Below, in pieces: positions 23,840-32,072 of a stretch of 54,267 nt of DNA; positions within the stretch are counted from its first letter, which is position 1, and the number at the start of each line of letters is the position of its first letter. The stretch comes from Fidelibacterota bacterium (GTDB lineage: Bacteria > Fidelibacterota > Marinisomatia > Marinisomatales > SCKK01). Location: NCBI GenBank assembly GCA_004124475.1, contig SCKK01000022.1, positions 1 to 54,267 on the forward strand. Reading direction: 5' to 3'. Position numbers and translations under genes: made by a program. The notes beneath the pieces are model-generated. The model ran no database searches. It saw only the letters and a program-made list of their open reading frames with translations, and had not been told where the DNA came from.

Positions 23840-24712
23840 TTATTTAACTGTTTGAATAGATGGCATAAATTCTTTACTGCTCCTAAAAATTACAACAATC
23901 AAAATTGCTCCATAAATTATCTGACGCATATTTGCTGCGATAGCACTAGGCATACCGAGAAAACGCAGCGCTTCAGGAAGCAAAACAAGGAAAGCCGCTG
24001 CTATAGCAATCTTAAACATGTTACGCATTCCGCCAATGATAACAATACTTAAAATGAAAATTGATTCGTCTATTGTGAAACTTGTCGGGTCGATATAACT
24101 GATGTAGTGTGCATATAAAACGCCGGGTATAGCGGCAAACATTGCGCTTAATGTAAAGGATATTACCTTTGCTTTATAAACATTTTTGCCAAGACTTTGA
24201 GTAAATATCTCATCTTCGCTCAATGCAATTAAGATTCTTCCGAAAGGCGAACGGCTGATATTATTTAGTAAAAACCAAACAACCCCAACAAAAAACAGAC
24301 CAAGCAATAAAAAAGAAATTTTATCTTCAAACGGGAACCCGAAAATCTCTATTGATGGAATTCCCGGTATTCCGAGCGGACCTCTTGTTAGGGATTGCCA
24401 ATTATTCATTATTGAAAAAACAACTACTTGAATTCCGAGAGTGATTATAATAAAATAATCATCAACTGTTCTGAGTGAAATCGTTGAAACAATAATGGCG
24501 GTAATTCCGCAAAAAAGCATTGCCAAAGGCAGAGTGATAAGAAACGGCAACCCAAAATTTACGGTTAACAACGCGGATGTATAAGCGCCTATTCCATAAA
24601 ACCCGGCGTGAGCCAGTGAAATTAAACCGGAATAACCTGCGGCTAAACTCAAACTTTGTGAAAGTAAAATGTAGATTGAAATAAATATGAATAGATGTAA
24701 AATATATTCCAT
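23840..24712 (-). CDS. livM: Branched-chain amino acid-type ABC permease
   Basis: A 290-residue polytopic permease of the LivM type, with about eight to ten helices. Characteristic pieces are AAGYSGLISLAHAGFYGIGAYTSALL near residue 25, the conserved LTRGPLGIPGIPSI loop, and FILSIVIIGGMRN near residue 225, which contacts the ATPases. It would form the membrane channel with LivH for import of an amino acid or small amide-like substrate. It is the last gene of an eight-gene operon and starts one base after the livH stop. AT content is high, as in the whole operon. Confidence 0.93.
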   Translation of the reverse strand: MEYILHLFIFISIYILLSQSLSLAAGYSGLISLAHAGFYGIGAYTSALLTVNFGLPFLITLPLAMLFCGITAIIVSTISLRTVDDYFIIITLGIQVVVFSIMNNWQSLTRGPLGIPGIPSIEIFGFPFEDKISFLLLGLFFVGVVWFLLNNISRSPFGRILIALSEDEIFTQSLGKNVYKAKVISFTLSAMFAAIPGVLYAHYISYIDPTSFTIDESIFILSIVIIGGMRNMFKIAIAAAFLVLLPEALRFLGMPSAIAANMRQIIYGAILIVVIFRSSKEFMPSIQTVK

Positions 24713-24713
24713 C

Positions 24714-25592
24714 TCAAATTTCTACTTTTCTTAACCGCTTGCCGCTAAAACCAAGCGGTTTCCAAACTAAGAACAAAATTAAAATTACATAAGCGGTTGC
24801 GTCCATCCATTTGCTGTCAATGTAGTAGGCTGAAAGATTCTGTGCAGTGACAAGAATTAATGCGCCTGCGATCAGGCCTTTAAAGTTGCCAACTCCCCCA
24901 ATAATCATTGCGACCACACCATAAAACAGATATTTGAAACCGGTGGAAGGTGTCATATCTGTATCAAGAATAATTAAGATGCCAGCAATTGCAGCTAATG
25001 CAGAACCCACACCAAAAGACCATAAAATAACATGATTAGAGTTAATACCGAATATATTGCTCAATTCTTCGTTTGAAGAAACAGCCTGCATTTTTTTACC
25101 GAGGTTTGTGTATTTTAAAAAAAATAAACTTAAAACAATTAAAATTATACTAACAATAATTATAACAATTTGAATGTCCGTTATATACGCCCCCAAAAAA
25201 ATATTACCGACCTCAACTTCTCCCACACGTATTGTTTTTGAATCATCACCCCAAAAAATAGAAATGAGATTTTGCATAATAACATAGATGCCAAGTGAAG
25301 CAATAATCATGAAAAATGTCTCACTACTTTTTTTTCGCAGGTTTTTGAAGATAAAAAATTCAATAAACAAACCAAGAAGGCCTGTAATTATGATACTTGA
25401 AAATATTGAGATTGGAAGAGATACTCCAAATTTTCTATGAAAGAAGAAGGTAAAGTAACCACCAAGTGCAATTATTGCAGAGTGATGAATTGCGTAATAC
25501 TTACCTGTATTAAAGATTAAGAAAAATGAAATTCCCACCAGTGAAATAATAGAGAATTGTAATGCAATATTTATTATTATTTGAAATGACAT
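24714..25592 (-). CDS. livH: Branched-chain amino acid-type ABC permease
   Basis: A 292-residue LivH-like permease. It begins with several helices including GISFFLIFNTGKYYAIHHSAIIALGGYFTFFF, has the DTDMTPSTGFKYLFYGVVAMIIGGVGNFKGLIAGALIL segment typical of the family near residue 205, and ends in basic residues. It pairs with LivM. Its start follows the stop of the 220-residue membrane protein with no gap, so all three membrane genes are translated from the same message. Confidence 0.93.
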   Translation of the reverse strand: MSFQIIINIALQFSIISLVGISFFLIFNTGKYYAIHHSAIIALGGYFTFFFHRKFGVSLPISIFSSIIITGLLGLFIEFFIFKNLRKKSSETFFMIIASLGIYVIMQNLISIFWGDDSKTIRVGEVEVGNIFLGAYITDIQIVIIIVSIILIVLSLFFLKYTNLGKKMQAVSSNEELSNIFGINSNHVILWSFGVGSALAAIAGILIILDTDMTPSTGFKYLFYGVVAMIIGGVGNFKGLIAGALILVTAQNLSAYYIDSKWMDATAYVILILFLVWKPLGFSGKRLRKVEI

Positions 25593-26255
25593 TTATTCCG
25601 TTTCTTCAAAAAAAATAACTGCTTCTTTTATTTCGGTAAATAAAGGTCTATAAATAAATAGAGGAAAGATCCACGAGATTGAAGATATAATAATCATTAT
25701 TGTTGAAGTTGATACCATCCAGAGTTCAATACCTTTAATATCAACGGAACATCCTTTACAAATACCGCAACTTAAGATAAGACTTAAGATAAGCTCGATT
25801 AGGGAATAAGCGATCATAGTTAGAAATGTAATATGGATGAACCTTTTCCTAAACTTCCAATGCTTCGAAATAGACTTGGTGACCTCAAACGAATGCCTCC
25901 ACAAATAAAGACTAAAAATTAAATACAAAAACCACAAAATATTTATGATAATCAGTAAGTACAATCCTGCATTTTTTGTAAATATATAAAGCATTAAATT
26001 ACTTAAAGAGGTAAAAAGAATAAGGAATATTATCATGGATAATATTAAATCGAGAGAAAGCGAAAAGCCTACTATAGTCTCTACTTTGTTTTTGTGATCC
26101 TCATTAGTGATTTTATATGTACGATTCCTAATATTGTCGATCATTTTTATTGTAAAACCACTATAATAAGAATAAACCAGTGCTGGCAAAAATGCAGCTA
26201 CGGAAGTAGATATTGCCAATAAATTAAAAATATTCTTTATAATTTCAGAATGCAT
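25593..26255 (-). CDS. Unknown five-helix membrane protein of the Liv/prenyl operon
   Basis: A 220-residue protein of no recognised family with five likely membrane helices, at about 12-32, 62-90, 100-117, 140-165 and 182-203. A cysteine cluster CGICKGC lies between helices four and five, which could be a metal or redox site. The C-terminus is acidic (EETE). It sits between the M28-like peptidase (nine-base gap) and livH (no gap), so it is surely part of the transporter operon. It may be an accessory membrane component or act on the transported or prenylated compound. Confidence 0.75.
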   Translation of the reverse strand: MHSEIIKNIFNLLAISTSVAAFLPALVYSYYSGFTIKMIDNIRNRTYKITNEDHKNKVETIVGFSLSLDLILSMIIFLILFTSLSNLMLYIFTKNAGLYLLIIINILWFLYLIFSLYLWRHSFEVTKSISKHWKFRKRFIHITFLTMIAYSLIELILSLILSCGICKGCSVDIKGIELWMVSTSTIMIIISSISWIFPLFIYRPLFTEIKEAVIFFEETE

Positions 26256-26264
26256 TTTTGTGTT

Positions 26265-26957
26265 TTAAGTCTTGAAAATTAATTGACAAAGTTTATCATT
26301 TACGTGGTCAATATTTTTATTATTATACTTCTCTTTAAAAAATGATATTGAATTATATTTTTTAAAAGTCAAATAAATATTACTGCTATTTTTGGCATTT
26401 TTGAAATCTTCCTTAAAAGCTGAAAAATGACTTATGGATGGTATATTTTTTTTCAGAAATTCATCACTGTCACAAAGGAATAAATCATTGTCATTATTGG
26501 TGTTTTTTGTCAATTCTGAAACACAAAAGAGTTCATCACCAATGCCAAAACCATCAATATTGATATTTTTGTTTATTATGTGATCACTTAATTTTTCATT
26601 GATAAAATGTGCTGCGCCTTGTTGATATATTTCTTCCTGATCAGTGAACAGAATCACAACTGAAAAAGGTAGTTCTAAATGTCGAATTCTTTTTGATAAA
26701 TCCAATAAGGCATTTACACCACCTGCATTATCAAATAAAGATTCCCCATCATAATGCGCGGATAAAACAATTTTGTTCTTTTGATTGTCATTATTAATTT
26801 CAGCAAATATATTTCTTCCCTCACCGAAACTCGAAAAAAAATTCTGTATCTTAGGACTAAATCCATTTTTTTTTAGCTTTGCATATAAAAAAGAAACTCT
26901 CTCTTCCTTGTTTAAATTACTAAACAAGATTACATTGCTTAAATAGTTATCAGCCAT
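26265..26957 (-). CDS. M28-like metallopeptidase
   Basis: A 230-residue cytoplasmic M28-type di-zinc peptidase domain without a signal peptide. The ligands are visible in order: H68 and D70 in LSAHYDGES, D76 in FDNAGG, E108-E109 in FTDQEE, D135 in NINIDGFG, and a C-terminal His in IDHVNDKL. The spacing matches the aminopeptidase family, so it should be active on peptides or on related amide or acyl-amino-acid substrates such as glutaminyl groups. It is shorter than most (about 280-300). The start overlaps the isoprenyl synthase stop by eight bases, implying joint function. Confidence 0.82.
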   Translation of the reverse strand: MADNYLSNVILFSNLNKEERVSFLYAKLKKNGFSPKIQNFFSSFGEGRNIFAEINNDNQKNKIVLSAHYDGESLFDNAGGVNALLDLSKRIRHLELPFSVVILFTDQEEIYQQGAAHFINEKLSDHIINKNINIDGFGIGDELFCVSELTKNTNNDNDLFLCDSDEFLKKNIPSISHFSAFKEDFKNAKNSSNIYLTFKKYNSISFFKEKYNNKNIDHVNDKLCQLIFKT

Positions 26958-28023
26958 CTATTTGCTGTATGATTTGATCTATAATTACTTTAGAATTTTT
27001 CGAGGCATTAACTTTATGAAAACTTGAGATGGCTGTTTGCAAAAGTTCCTTTTTAAGCTTGTTGATGTAGCCGAGAACAAAATCGTCACTGATTAAGGAA
27101 GATAGTTTAATTTTATCATCTGCATTTAATTCTTCTTTTTTCAAAAGGTATTGAATTGTTTCTTTATCATTTTTATTACCAAACCTATATGCAATAATTA
27201 TTGGAAGTCGTTTTTTCTTGGTCTCAAAATCCCTAAACGGCTCTTTATTAATCAACTCGCTATTATTAACGTAATCCAGCAAATCGTCTCTTACTTGCAT
27301 AGCGGTCCCTAATGCTACTCCAAATTCATAAAGGGATTTTTGTTGTTCTTTTGAGCCACCGCCCAAGACACAGCCTAACTCGAAACAATAGCCGGCATCT
27401 ACTCCAGTAGAATTTTTTATCATATCAAGATAAAAGCTATCTGTAATTTCATCTATTTCCAAATTTTCAGATTTTAAATCTGCCAATTGACCTAAATAAA
27501 CCTGGTAGTGTGTATACTCGTCTTTTATATTAATATCTATAAATGACTCCGGGTCAATATTTAAATCTTTGAAGTTTGATAATAGCGCGATAGATGAAAG
27601 TGATTTAAGAATTGCTGCGAGTGATAAAGCTGGATTTTGACCATATTTAATAGGCATGCTTGCTTTACCCATTCTTTCATCATTGGCATCAAAAACATCA
27701 TCGATGGCGGTTCCCGAAGCGTATCTAAACTCAACTGATGCCATTGCAGGTAATACCTTGTAAAAGTTCCCATCAACAGATTCACACCCAATTTTAACAA
27801 AAAACGCCCTATCAAAATGTGCCTTATTGATTAGAGAATACTCAAGCTCGTCCCAGATAGACTTATCGATATATTGATGAATTAATTTCTTTAAAATGGG
27901 GGAAATTAATTGATCAGTTTCATTCAAGGATTGTTCAAGCAATTTGGATTGAAATCCAATATCATTTGATTCATCATTTAATGATTTTGAAACCTGTGAA
28001 ACTTGAGTTAATATCTGTGCCAT
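26950..28023 (-). CDS. Trans-isoprenyl diphosphate synthase-like protein
   Basis: A 357-residue all-helical class 1 isoprenoid synthase. Both aspartate-rich motifs are intact: DDVFD at 108-112 in the FARM position and DDLLD at 246-250 in the SARM position, with the GVALGTAMQVRDDLLDY context. Basic FARM-adjacent residues are weaker than in housekeeping enzymes (NDERMGKAS in place of the usual RRG). The first about 40 residues are an extra amphipathic extension. It may build an isoprenyl chain or transfer one to a peptide, as ComQ does to ComX; sequence alone does not decide. Its location inside an ABC importer operon is unusual. Confidence 0.82.
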   Translation of the reverse strand: MAQILTQVSQVSKSLNDESNDIGFQSKLLEQSLNETDQLISPILKKLIHQYIDKSIWDELEYSLINKAHFDRAFFVKIGCESVDGNFYKVLPAMASVEFRYASGTAIDDVFDANDERMGKASMPIKYGQNPALSLAAILKSLSSIALLSNFKDLNIDPESFIDINIKDEYTHYQVYLGQLADLKSENLEIDEITDSFYLDMIKNSTGVDAGYCFELGCVLGGGSKEQQKSLYEFGVALGTAMQVRDDLLDYVNNSELINKEPFRDFETKKKRLPIIIAYRFGNKNDKETIQYLLKKEELNADDKIKLSSLISDDFVLGYINKLKKELLQTAISSFHKVNASKNSKVIIDQIIQQIDG

Positions 28024-28034
28024 TTTATACCTAC

Positions 28035-29174
28035 CTAGTTAAAATTATTAATGAACCATTTAAATTTGCCATCAAGGATGATTTTAATTCCCGCAGTCTT
28101 ACTTACATCACCATTTTTATCAAAAGAAGTCTTTCCAGTAACACCTTGATAATCTATGATATTATATAAAGCAGTTTTAATCTTCTCAGAACTTTCTGAA
28201 TTATCCTTAAGTGCCATTAATGTGATACCAACAAGATCATAACCATATGCTCCCAATACATCAGGATTATTTCCATATTTATTTTTATAATCAGATACAA
28301 ATTCCTTAACAACATTATTGCTGCTATTAACTTGGAAGGAAGGATAACTGTAGAAAACACTATCAGCACCTTTGCCTGCTACTTCCACTACTTTGTGGTT
28401 TTCTACAAGGCCAACGGTAAATGTTTTTGTCGTCAATCCAAGTTCAGTTTTTTGTTTTAATAAATTTCCTAATTCTGATGTAGCAATAATGTACAGTCCA
28501 TCTGGATTTTTTTCTTTAATTGAAATCAATATTGTCTTAAAATCTTTTGTGTCCGATTCAAAACTCTTTTGAATCGCGATTTTTCCTCCATAGTTCTCAA
28601 ACTTATTCATAAATACTTTTGATATACCAAGTCCATAATCATTATTAACATATAAGAGAGCAACATCTTTTAAGCTAAGTTCATAATATGCAAATTTTGC
28701 CATTATCTCACCATCAAAATTATCCGACGGGGTAGTTCTAAAAATGTAGTCCCCTGCACTAGTGATACTCGGAGATGAAGCAGTAGGTGAGATCAAAACA
28801 ACTTTATTTTTTTCAGCAATTGGAGCCATAGATAAGACTTCTGAACTTGAAAATCCACCTAGAATAATTTTACAATTATCAATAGATGATAATTTTTGAA
28901 ATGCACTAACAGCAAGCTTAGGTTCTGCTTTGCTATCCTCATAAATTATTAGAATATCTTTATACTCAGGATTTTCTTCTCGAAAAACTTCGAGCGCAAG
29001 ATTCATACCATTTTGCAGACTTTTACCATATACCGCTACATCGCCAGAAAGTGGTAATATTGCCCCAATCTTTATAACTTCTTTCTCATTTTCACTTTGC
29101 TTAGGCATTAAAACAAAATATCCAAGAACAACAATCGCTATTAGAAATATCCCAACAATCATTCCTTTTTTCAT
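28035..29174 (-). CDS. livK: Liv-type ABC substrate-binding protein
   Basis: A 379-residue type 1 periplasmic binding protein. An N-terminal hydrophobic segment (about residues 4-23, without a lipobox cysteine) probably anchors it in the inner membrane. The core begins IKIGAILPLSGDVAVYGKSLQNGMNLAL and contains GGFSSSEVLSMAPIAEKNKVVLISPTASSPSI, the ligand-facing loops of amino-acid/amide receptors. It should deliver the substrate to LivHM. Its ATG overlaps the livF stop by four bases. The ligand is unknown. Confidence 0.92.
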   Translation of the reverse strand: MKKGMIVGIFLIAIVVLGYFVLMPKQSENEKEVIKIGAILPLSGDVAVYGKSLQNGMNLALEVFREENPEYKDILIIYEDSKAEPKLAVSAFQKLSSIDNCKIILGGFSSSEVLSMAPIAEKNKVVLISPTASSPSITSAGDYIFRTTPSDNFDGEIMAKFAYYELSLKDVALLYVNNDYGLGISKVFMNKFENYGGKIAIQKSFESDTKDFKTILISIKEKNPDGLYIIATSELGNLLKQKTELGLTTKTFTVGLVENHKVVEVAGKGADSVFYSYPSFQVNSSNNVVKEFVSDYKNKYGNNPDVLGAYGYDLVGITLMALKDNSESSEKIKTALYNIIDYQGVTGKTSFDKNGDVSKTAGIKIILDGKFKWFINNFN

Positions 29175-29869
29175 ATCATCACCTCATTAGTTTGTTCAAT
29201 TGAGATTAATTGTTTATTAAAAATGTTTCCAAGTTTTAAACCAATCACTTTATTGGCAATATCAAAAACATTTTTTACTCTGTGCTCAACAAGTAAAATA
29301 CTTATTCCAATATTCTTCAATTTTTCTAACTGTAATATAATATCTTTTAAATTTTTAGGGCTAACCCCGGCAAGAGGTTCATCGAAAATTATCAGCTCAG
29401 GTTTGTTAATTAAAGCCATGGCCATGCTTACTTGTTTGCGTTCACCACCGCTCAATCTGCTGCATTCTCGTTTTGTTAACTCTTTCAATGCAGGCAATTG
29501 CTCTAAAACCTCTCCAATTCTATTTTTTAGTTCTTTCTTTTGTATGGTCTGCATTCCGGCAATTTCTATGTTTTCAATTACGGTTAGGTTTTCAAACAGT
29601 TCATTTTGCTGCGGTATGTAAACCATTCCTTTTTTAATCAACTTCGCTGGTTTGTTATTAGTTATATTTTCTCTGTTAAATAATATTTGTGCTTCTTTAT
29701 TCCATCGTTTAATTAACCCGTAAATCACTTTCAGCAACGTGCTTTTACCGCTCCCGTTTGAACCTATTATCAGAGTTGTTTCTCCTTTCTGCATTTTAAA
29801 TGATACGTCAAAAAGTACTTGTTTTTTGCCGTAGCCGGCGCTTAAATGTTCAACACTTAATATATTCAC
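29171..29869 (-). CDS. livF: ABC transporter ATPase
   Basis: A 232-residue ATPase of the LivF type. Walker A is IGSNGSGKSTLL (about residues 33-44), the signature is LSGGERKQVSMAMAL, Walker B is LIIFDEPLAGVSP, and the switch histidine is in VEHRVKN. It begins with GTG overlapping the livG stop (GTGA) and ends overlapping the binding-protein start (ATGA). It works as a heterodimer with LivG to power import. Confidence 0.95.
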   Translation of the reverse strand: MNILSVEHLSAGYGKKQVLFDVSFKMQKGETTLIIGSNGSGKSTLLKVIYGLIKRWNKEAQILFNRENITNNKPAKLIKKGMVYIPQQNELFENLTVIENIEIAGMQTIQKKELKNRIGEVLEQLPALKELTKRECSRLSGGERKQVSMAMALINKPELIIFDEPLAGVSPKNLKDIILQLEKLKNIGISILLVEHRVKNVFDIANKVIGLKLGNIFNKQLISIEQTNEVMI

Positions 29870-30609
29870 AAGTAAGCTTGCTGTACTTTTGAATCATTTT
29901 TCAAATTTTTATAACTGTCAAAATTGGTAATAGTCCCGTTTGAAAGAAAGAATAATTTATCACTAATCTCACTTATAAAATCAGCATTATGTTCAATAAG
30001 CAAGATGGTTTTCCCATTGGCTTTAATATCCTTCAGCAATATAGCTATCTTATTCTGGTATTCTGGGTTTATACCGGCAACTGGTTCATCAAATAAAAAA
30101 AGTTCGGCGTCATTAACAAGACAGCATCCGAGAGTTAATAATTTCTGCTGTCCGTAAGATATCTCTCCTGCTTTACTTTCGGCAACATCACTTAGAAATA
30201 TTTGTTCAATAATTTTTTCAGCTCTTTCATCGAAAGAATTGTAATATTCTTTTAACATAATTCTGGGAAGCATAGCATTAAAAATATTTTCTCCTTTATT
30301 ACCTTTGAAAGATAGCAGAATATTTTCTTTAACAGTTAATCCTTCAATCAATCGCAGATTTTGAAATGTGCGGGTAATTCCAAGATGATTAATATTTATC
30401 GGAGAGTTATTTGTAATGTTTTTTTCCTTGAAATAAATCGATCCGTTATCAGCGCTAAGGAAACCGGTTAAAATATTAAACAAAGTTGTCTTGCCTGACC
30501 CGTTAGCTCCCATTAGAGAATAGATCTGTTTTGGTTCGAGTGCAAGGTTCAAACCTGATAATATTTTCCTATTTCCAAAAGATTTTGATATGCTTTTGAT
30601 TTTTAACAC
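29866..30609 (-). CDS. livG: ABC transporter ATPase
   Basis: A 247-residue LivG-type ATPase. Walker A is MGANGSGKTTLFNIL, the signature is the variant EISYGQQKLLTLG, Walker B is LFLFDEPVAGINPE, and the switch is IEHNADF. ITRTFQNLRLIEGLTVKENILL is the family Q-loop region. It is the first gene of the eight-gene operon, starting with GTG and without a clear Shine-Dalgarno. A TATAAT box lies about 25-35 bp upstream on the minus strand, but no good -35 is seen. The operon begins about 125 bp from the attC-like site at 30733-30855. Confidence 0.95.
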   Translation of the reverse strand: MLKIKSISKSFGNRKILSGLNLALEPKQIYSLMGANGSGKTTLFNILTGFLSADNGSIYFKEKNITNNSPININHLGITRTFQNLRLIEGLTVKENILLSFKGNKGENIFNAMLPRIMLKEYYNSFDERAEKIIEQIFLSDVAESKAGEISYGQQKLLTLGCCLVNDAELFLFDEPVAGINPEYQNKIAILLKDIKANGKTILLIEHNADFISEISDKLFFLSNGTITNFDSYKNLKNDSKVQQAYL

Positions 30610-30732
30610 GATAATTAATATGATGATAATAAATTTTATTATAATAAGATTACAAATTAAGTATATTGAAGTATTTTAATATCAAATCGTTTGCTCTAAT
30701 ATCATTATTCAATAATTGGACTTATTGTTATT

Positions 30733-30855
30733 AACGGTCTGGCTATGCCCAGTAAGGGATTTTATAACACTACCGTTTCAATTTATTATTAATTTTTGTT
30801 ACTTAAATTTACTTTCATTTTAGCACTAAAACCCTTATTGGGTATAGCCTTTGTT
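30733..30855. other. attC-like palindrome between Liv operon and unknown gene pair
   Basis: A 123-bp palindrome with AAC at its left end and GTT at its right. Arms of 24 and 23 bases (30741-30764 and 30827-30849) pair with two mismatches and one extra unpaired A, the kind of bulge attC sites carry. The outer cores do not fit RYYYAAC/GTTRRRY fully (TATTAAC, GTTGTAA). Similar AACGGTCTGGCTATGC...GGGATTTT elements are, to my memory, frequent between small unknown genes in Bacteroidota. It lies 14 bp beyond the stop of the 30869-31552 gene, as expected for that gene's cassette end. Confidence 0.55.
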
Positions 30856-30868
30856 GTAAATAGTTCGT

Positions 30869-31552
30869 TCATTTTGCTTTCTCTTGTGGCTTTTCTTGAA
30901 TTGTTTTAGGCAGCTTGGTTATTTTAAGTCTAATATCTTGCATTACTGTTTGAAATACGCCTCTATCATCGGCTTTACCAAGATTAGTAATTAGTAATTC
31001 AAGGTCGCGATTTATGTTTATTTTTAAGTCGTCAATTTCTTCTTTAGAGAGGTGCGGTAAACAGTCTGACAGAATCAGATTTAAAGCTATTTGAAGATTT
31101 TGATAGTCATCCGATTCTATAAAACTAAAGGAAGCGGAAACTATGTCTCCTAATGCAAGTTGGTGATAGCTTTTCTCGAGATTTAGCTTTCCTTGGATAA
31201 GAAATGTCTTAGCATTGGCAGAAGCATTTAGTTTTTTGATTTCAGTCTCGTATTTCCCAAATTGAGTTTTGATCTCTACTGAAACAATTTCAATAATTTC
31301 AGACTTGATTTTCTTAACTTGTTCAGAAATATCTTTCTTCAAAAGTTCTTCGCTTAACTTTAGTGTTCTTCGCTGATACCATTGAACAATTAATGGAACC
31401 GCCACACCCATAATAACGAATGCTACCGAACCAATTATTATTAATTTGTCCCAAGCACTATTATAAAAGGCGTCAACTTTTTGAATTATGTCAATGTAAT
31501 CTGCTAAAGTCTGTTGATATATTGTTTTGACGGTATCTAAAGTTTCTTTCAT
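30869..31552 (-). CDS. Membrane-anchored coiled-coil protein of unknown function
   Basis: A 227-residue protein of no recognised family. A single membrane helix (about residues 36-58, LIIIGSVAFVIMGVAVPLIV) is followed by a charged coiled coil (about 65-115) and a helical C-terminal domain. The C-terminus is basic (KPQEKAK). It follows the 110-residue gene upstream by 13 bases, so the two form a pair. The attC-like palindrome 14 bp downstream suggests both belong to one integron-type cassette. AT-rich composition fits this. Confidence 0.6.
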   Translation of the reverse strand: MKETLDTVKTIYQQTLADYIDIIQKVDAFYNSAWDKLIIIGSVAFVIMGVAVPLIVQWYQRRTLKLSEELLKKDISEQVKKIKSEIIEIVSVEIKTQFGKYETEIKKLNASANAKTFLIQGKLNLEKSYHQLALGDIVSASFSFIESDDYQNLQIALNLILSDCLPHLSKEEIDDLKININRDLELLITNLGKADDRGVFQTVMQDIRLKITKLPKTIQEKPQEKAK

Positions 31553-31565
31553 AATTAGAGCCTTT

Positions 31566-31898
31566 TTAGAAATAATCTGGTTCTGTTTTCACAGCAGTTG
31601 CTTGGACTTGATTAAAGTCGCTGTCAAAGTGATTCAATAACATTTCTATGAATCGCCCATGATATACGCCATATAAATATTTAGTCAGTTCTGTGTCTTT
31701 TTGTCCCAGTATGCCAAACCTCAGTTCATTTGAATAGACTTTTGGTCTTAACCAAGCTTTATTTTTCCATTGTTCTGGCTTGTGTGTGAAATCTCCGTCA
31801 CTATCGTACGACCAAGTATCAATAGATTTGTCGTTTATAGCTTTTTTTATTTTACTCAACAAACCACTTGGGTTTTGAGTTTTTACTATGATTGCCAT
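31566..31898 (-). CDS. Small hypothetical protein, cassette-associated
   Basis: A 110-residue soluble protein I cannot assign. It has a conserved-looking core (IDTWSYDSDGDFTHKPEQWKNKAWLRP and LRFGILGQKDTELTKYLYGVYHGRFIEMLLNHFD) resembling small unknown proteins often found in mobile cassettes. It lies 13 bp upstream of the membrane-anchored coiled-coil gene on the same strand. The two may act together, for example as a cytosolic effector and a membrane partner, which is a guess. Upstream to 32072 there is only a short palindrome (CCGCCAAATTGGTGG). Confidence 0.55.
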   Translation of the reverse strand: MAIIVKTQNPSGLLSKIKKAINDKSIDTWSYDSDGDFTHKPEQWKNKAWLRPKVYSNELRFGILGQKDTELTKYLYGVYHGRFIEMLLNHFDSDFNQVQATAVKTEPDYF

Positions 31899-32072
31899 AT
31901 TATAGGATATATTGATTTTTCATTATTTATATTCTCTTTTCGTATTAGTTAAAACATTTGTATATATTCATTGTTCTTACACCGCCAAATTGGTGGAATA
32001 TAAACAATTGCTTATATCTTTCATTTACAATTATGACACTTCTATTCAAAAAAATCATCTACAGAATTCCGT

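Noticed and set aside
26950-28023. Housekeeping farnesyl or octaprenyl diphosphate synthase
   Set aside because: Motifs allow activity, but the N-terminal extension, altered FARM surroundings and operon context argue against the standard ispA/ispB role.
26265-30609. A ComQXPA-type quorum-sensing system
   Set aside because: No ComX-like small ORF, histidine kinase or response regulator in or beside the operon; gaps are too short for an extra gene.
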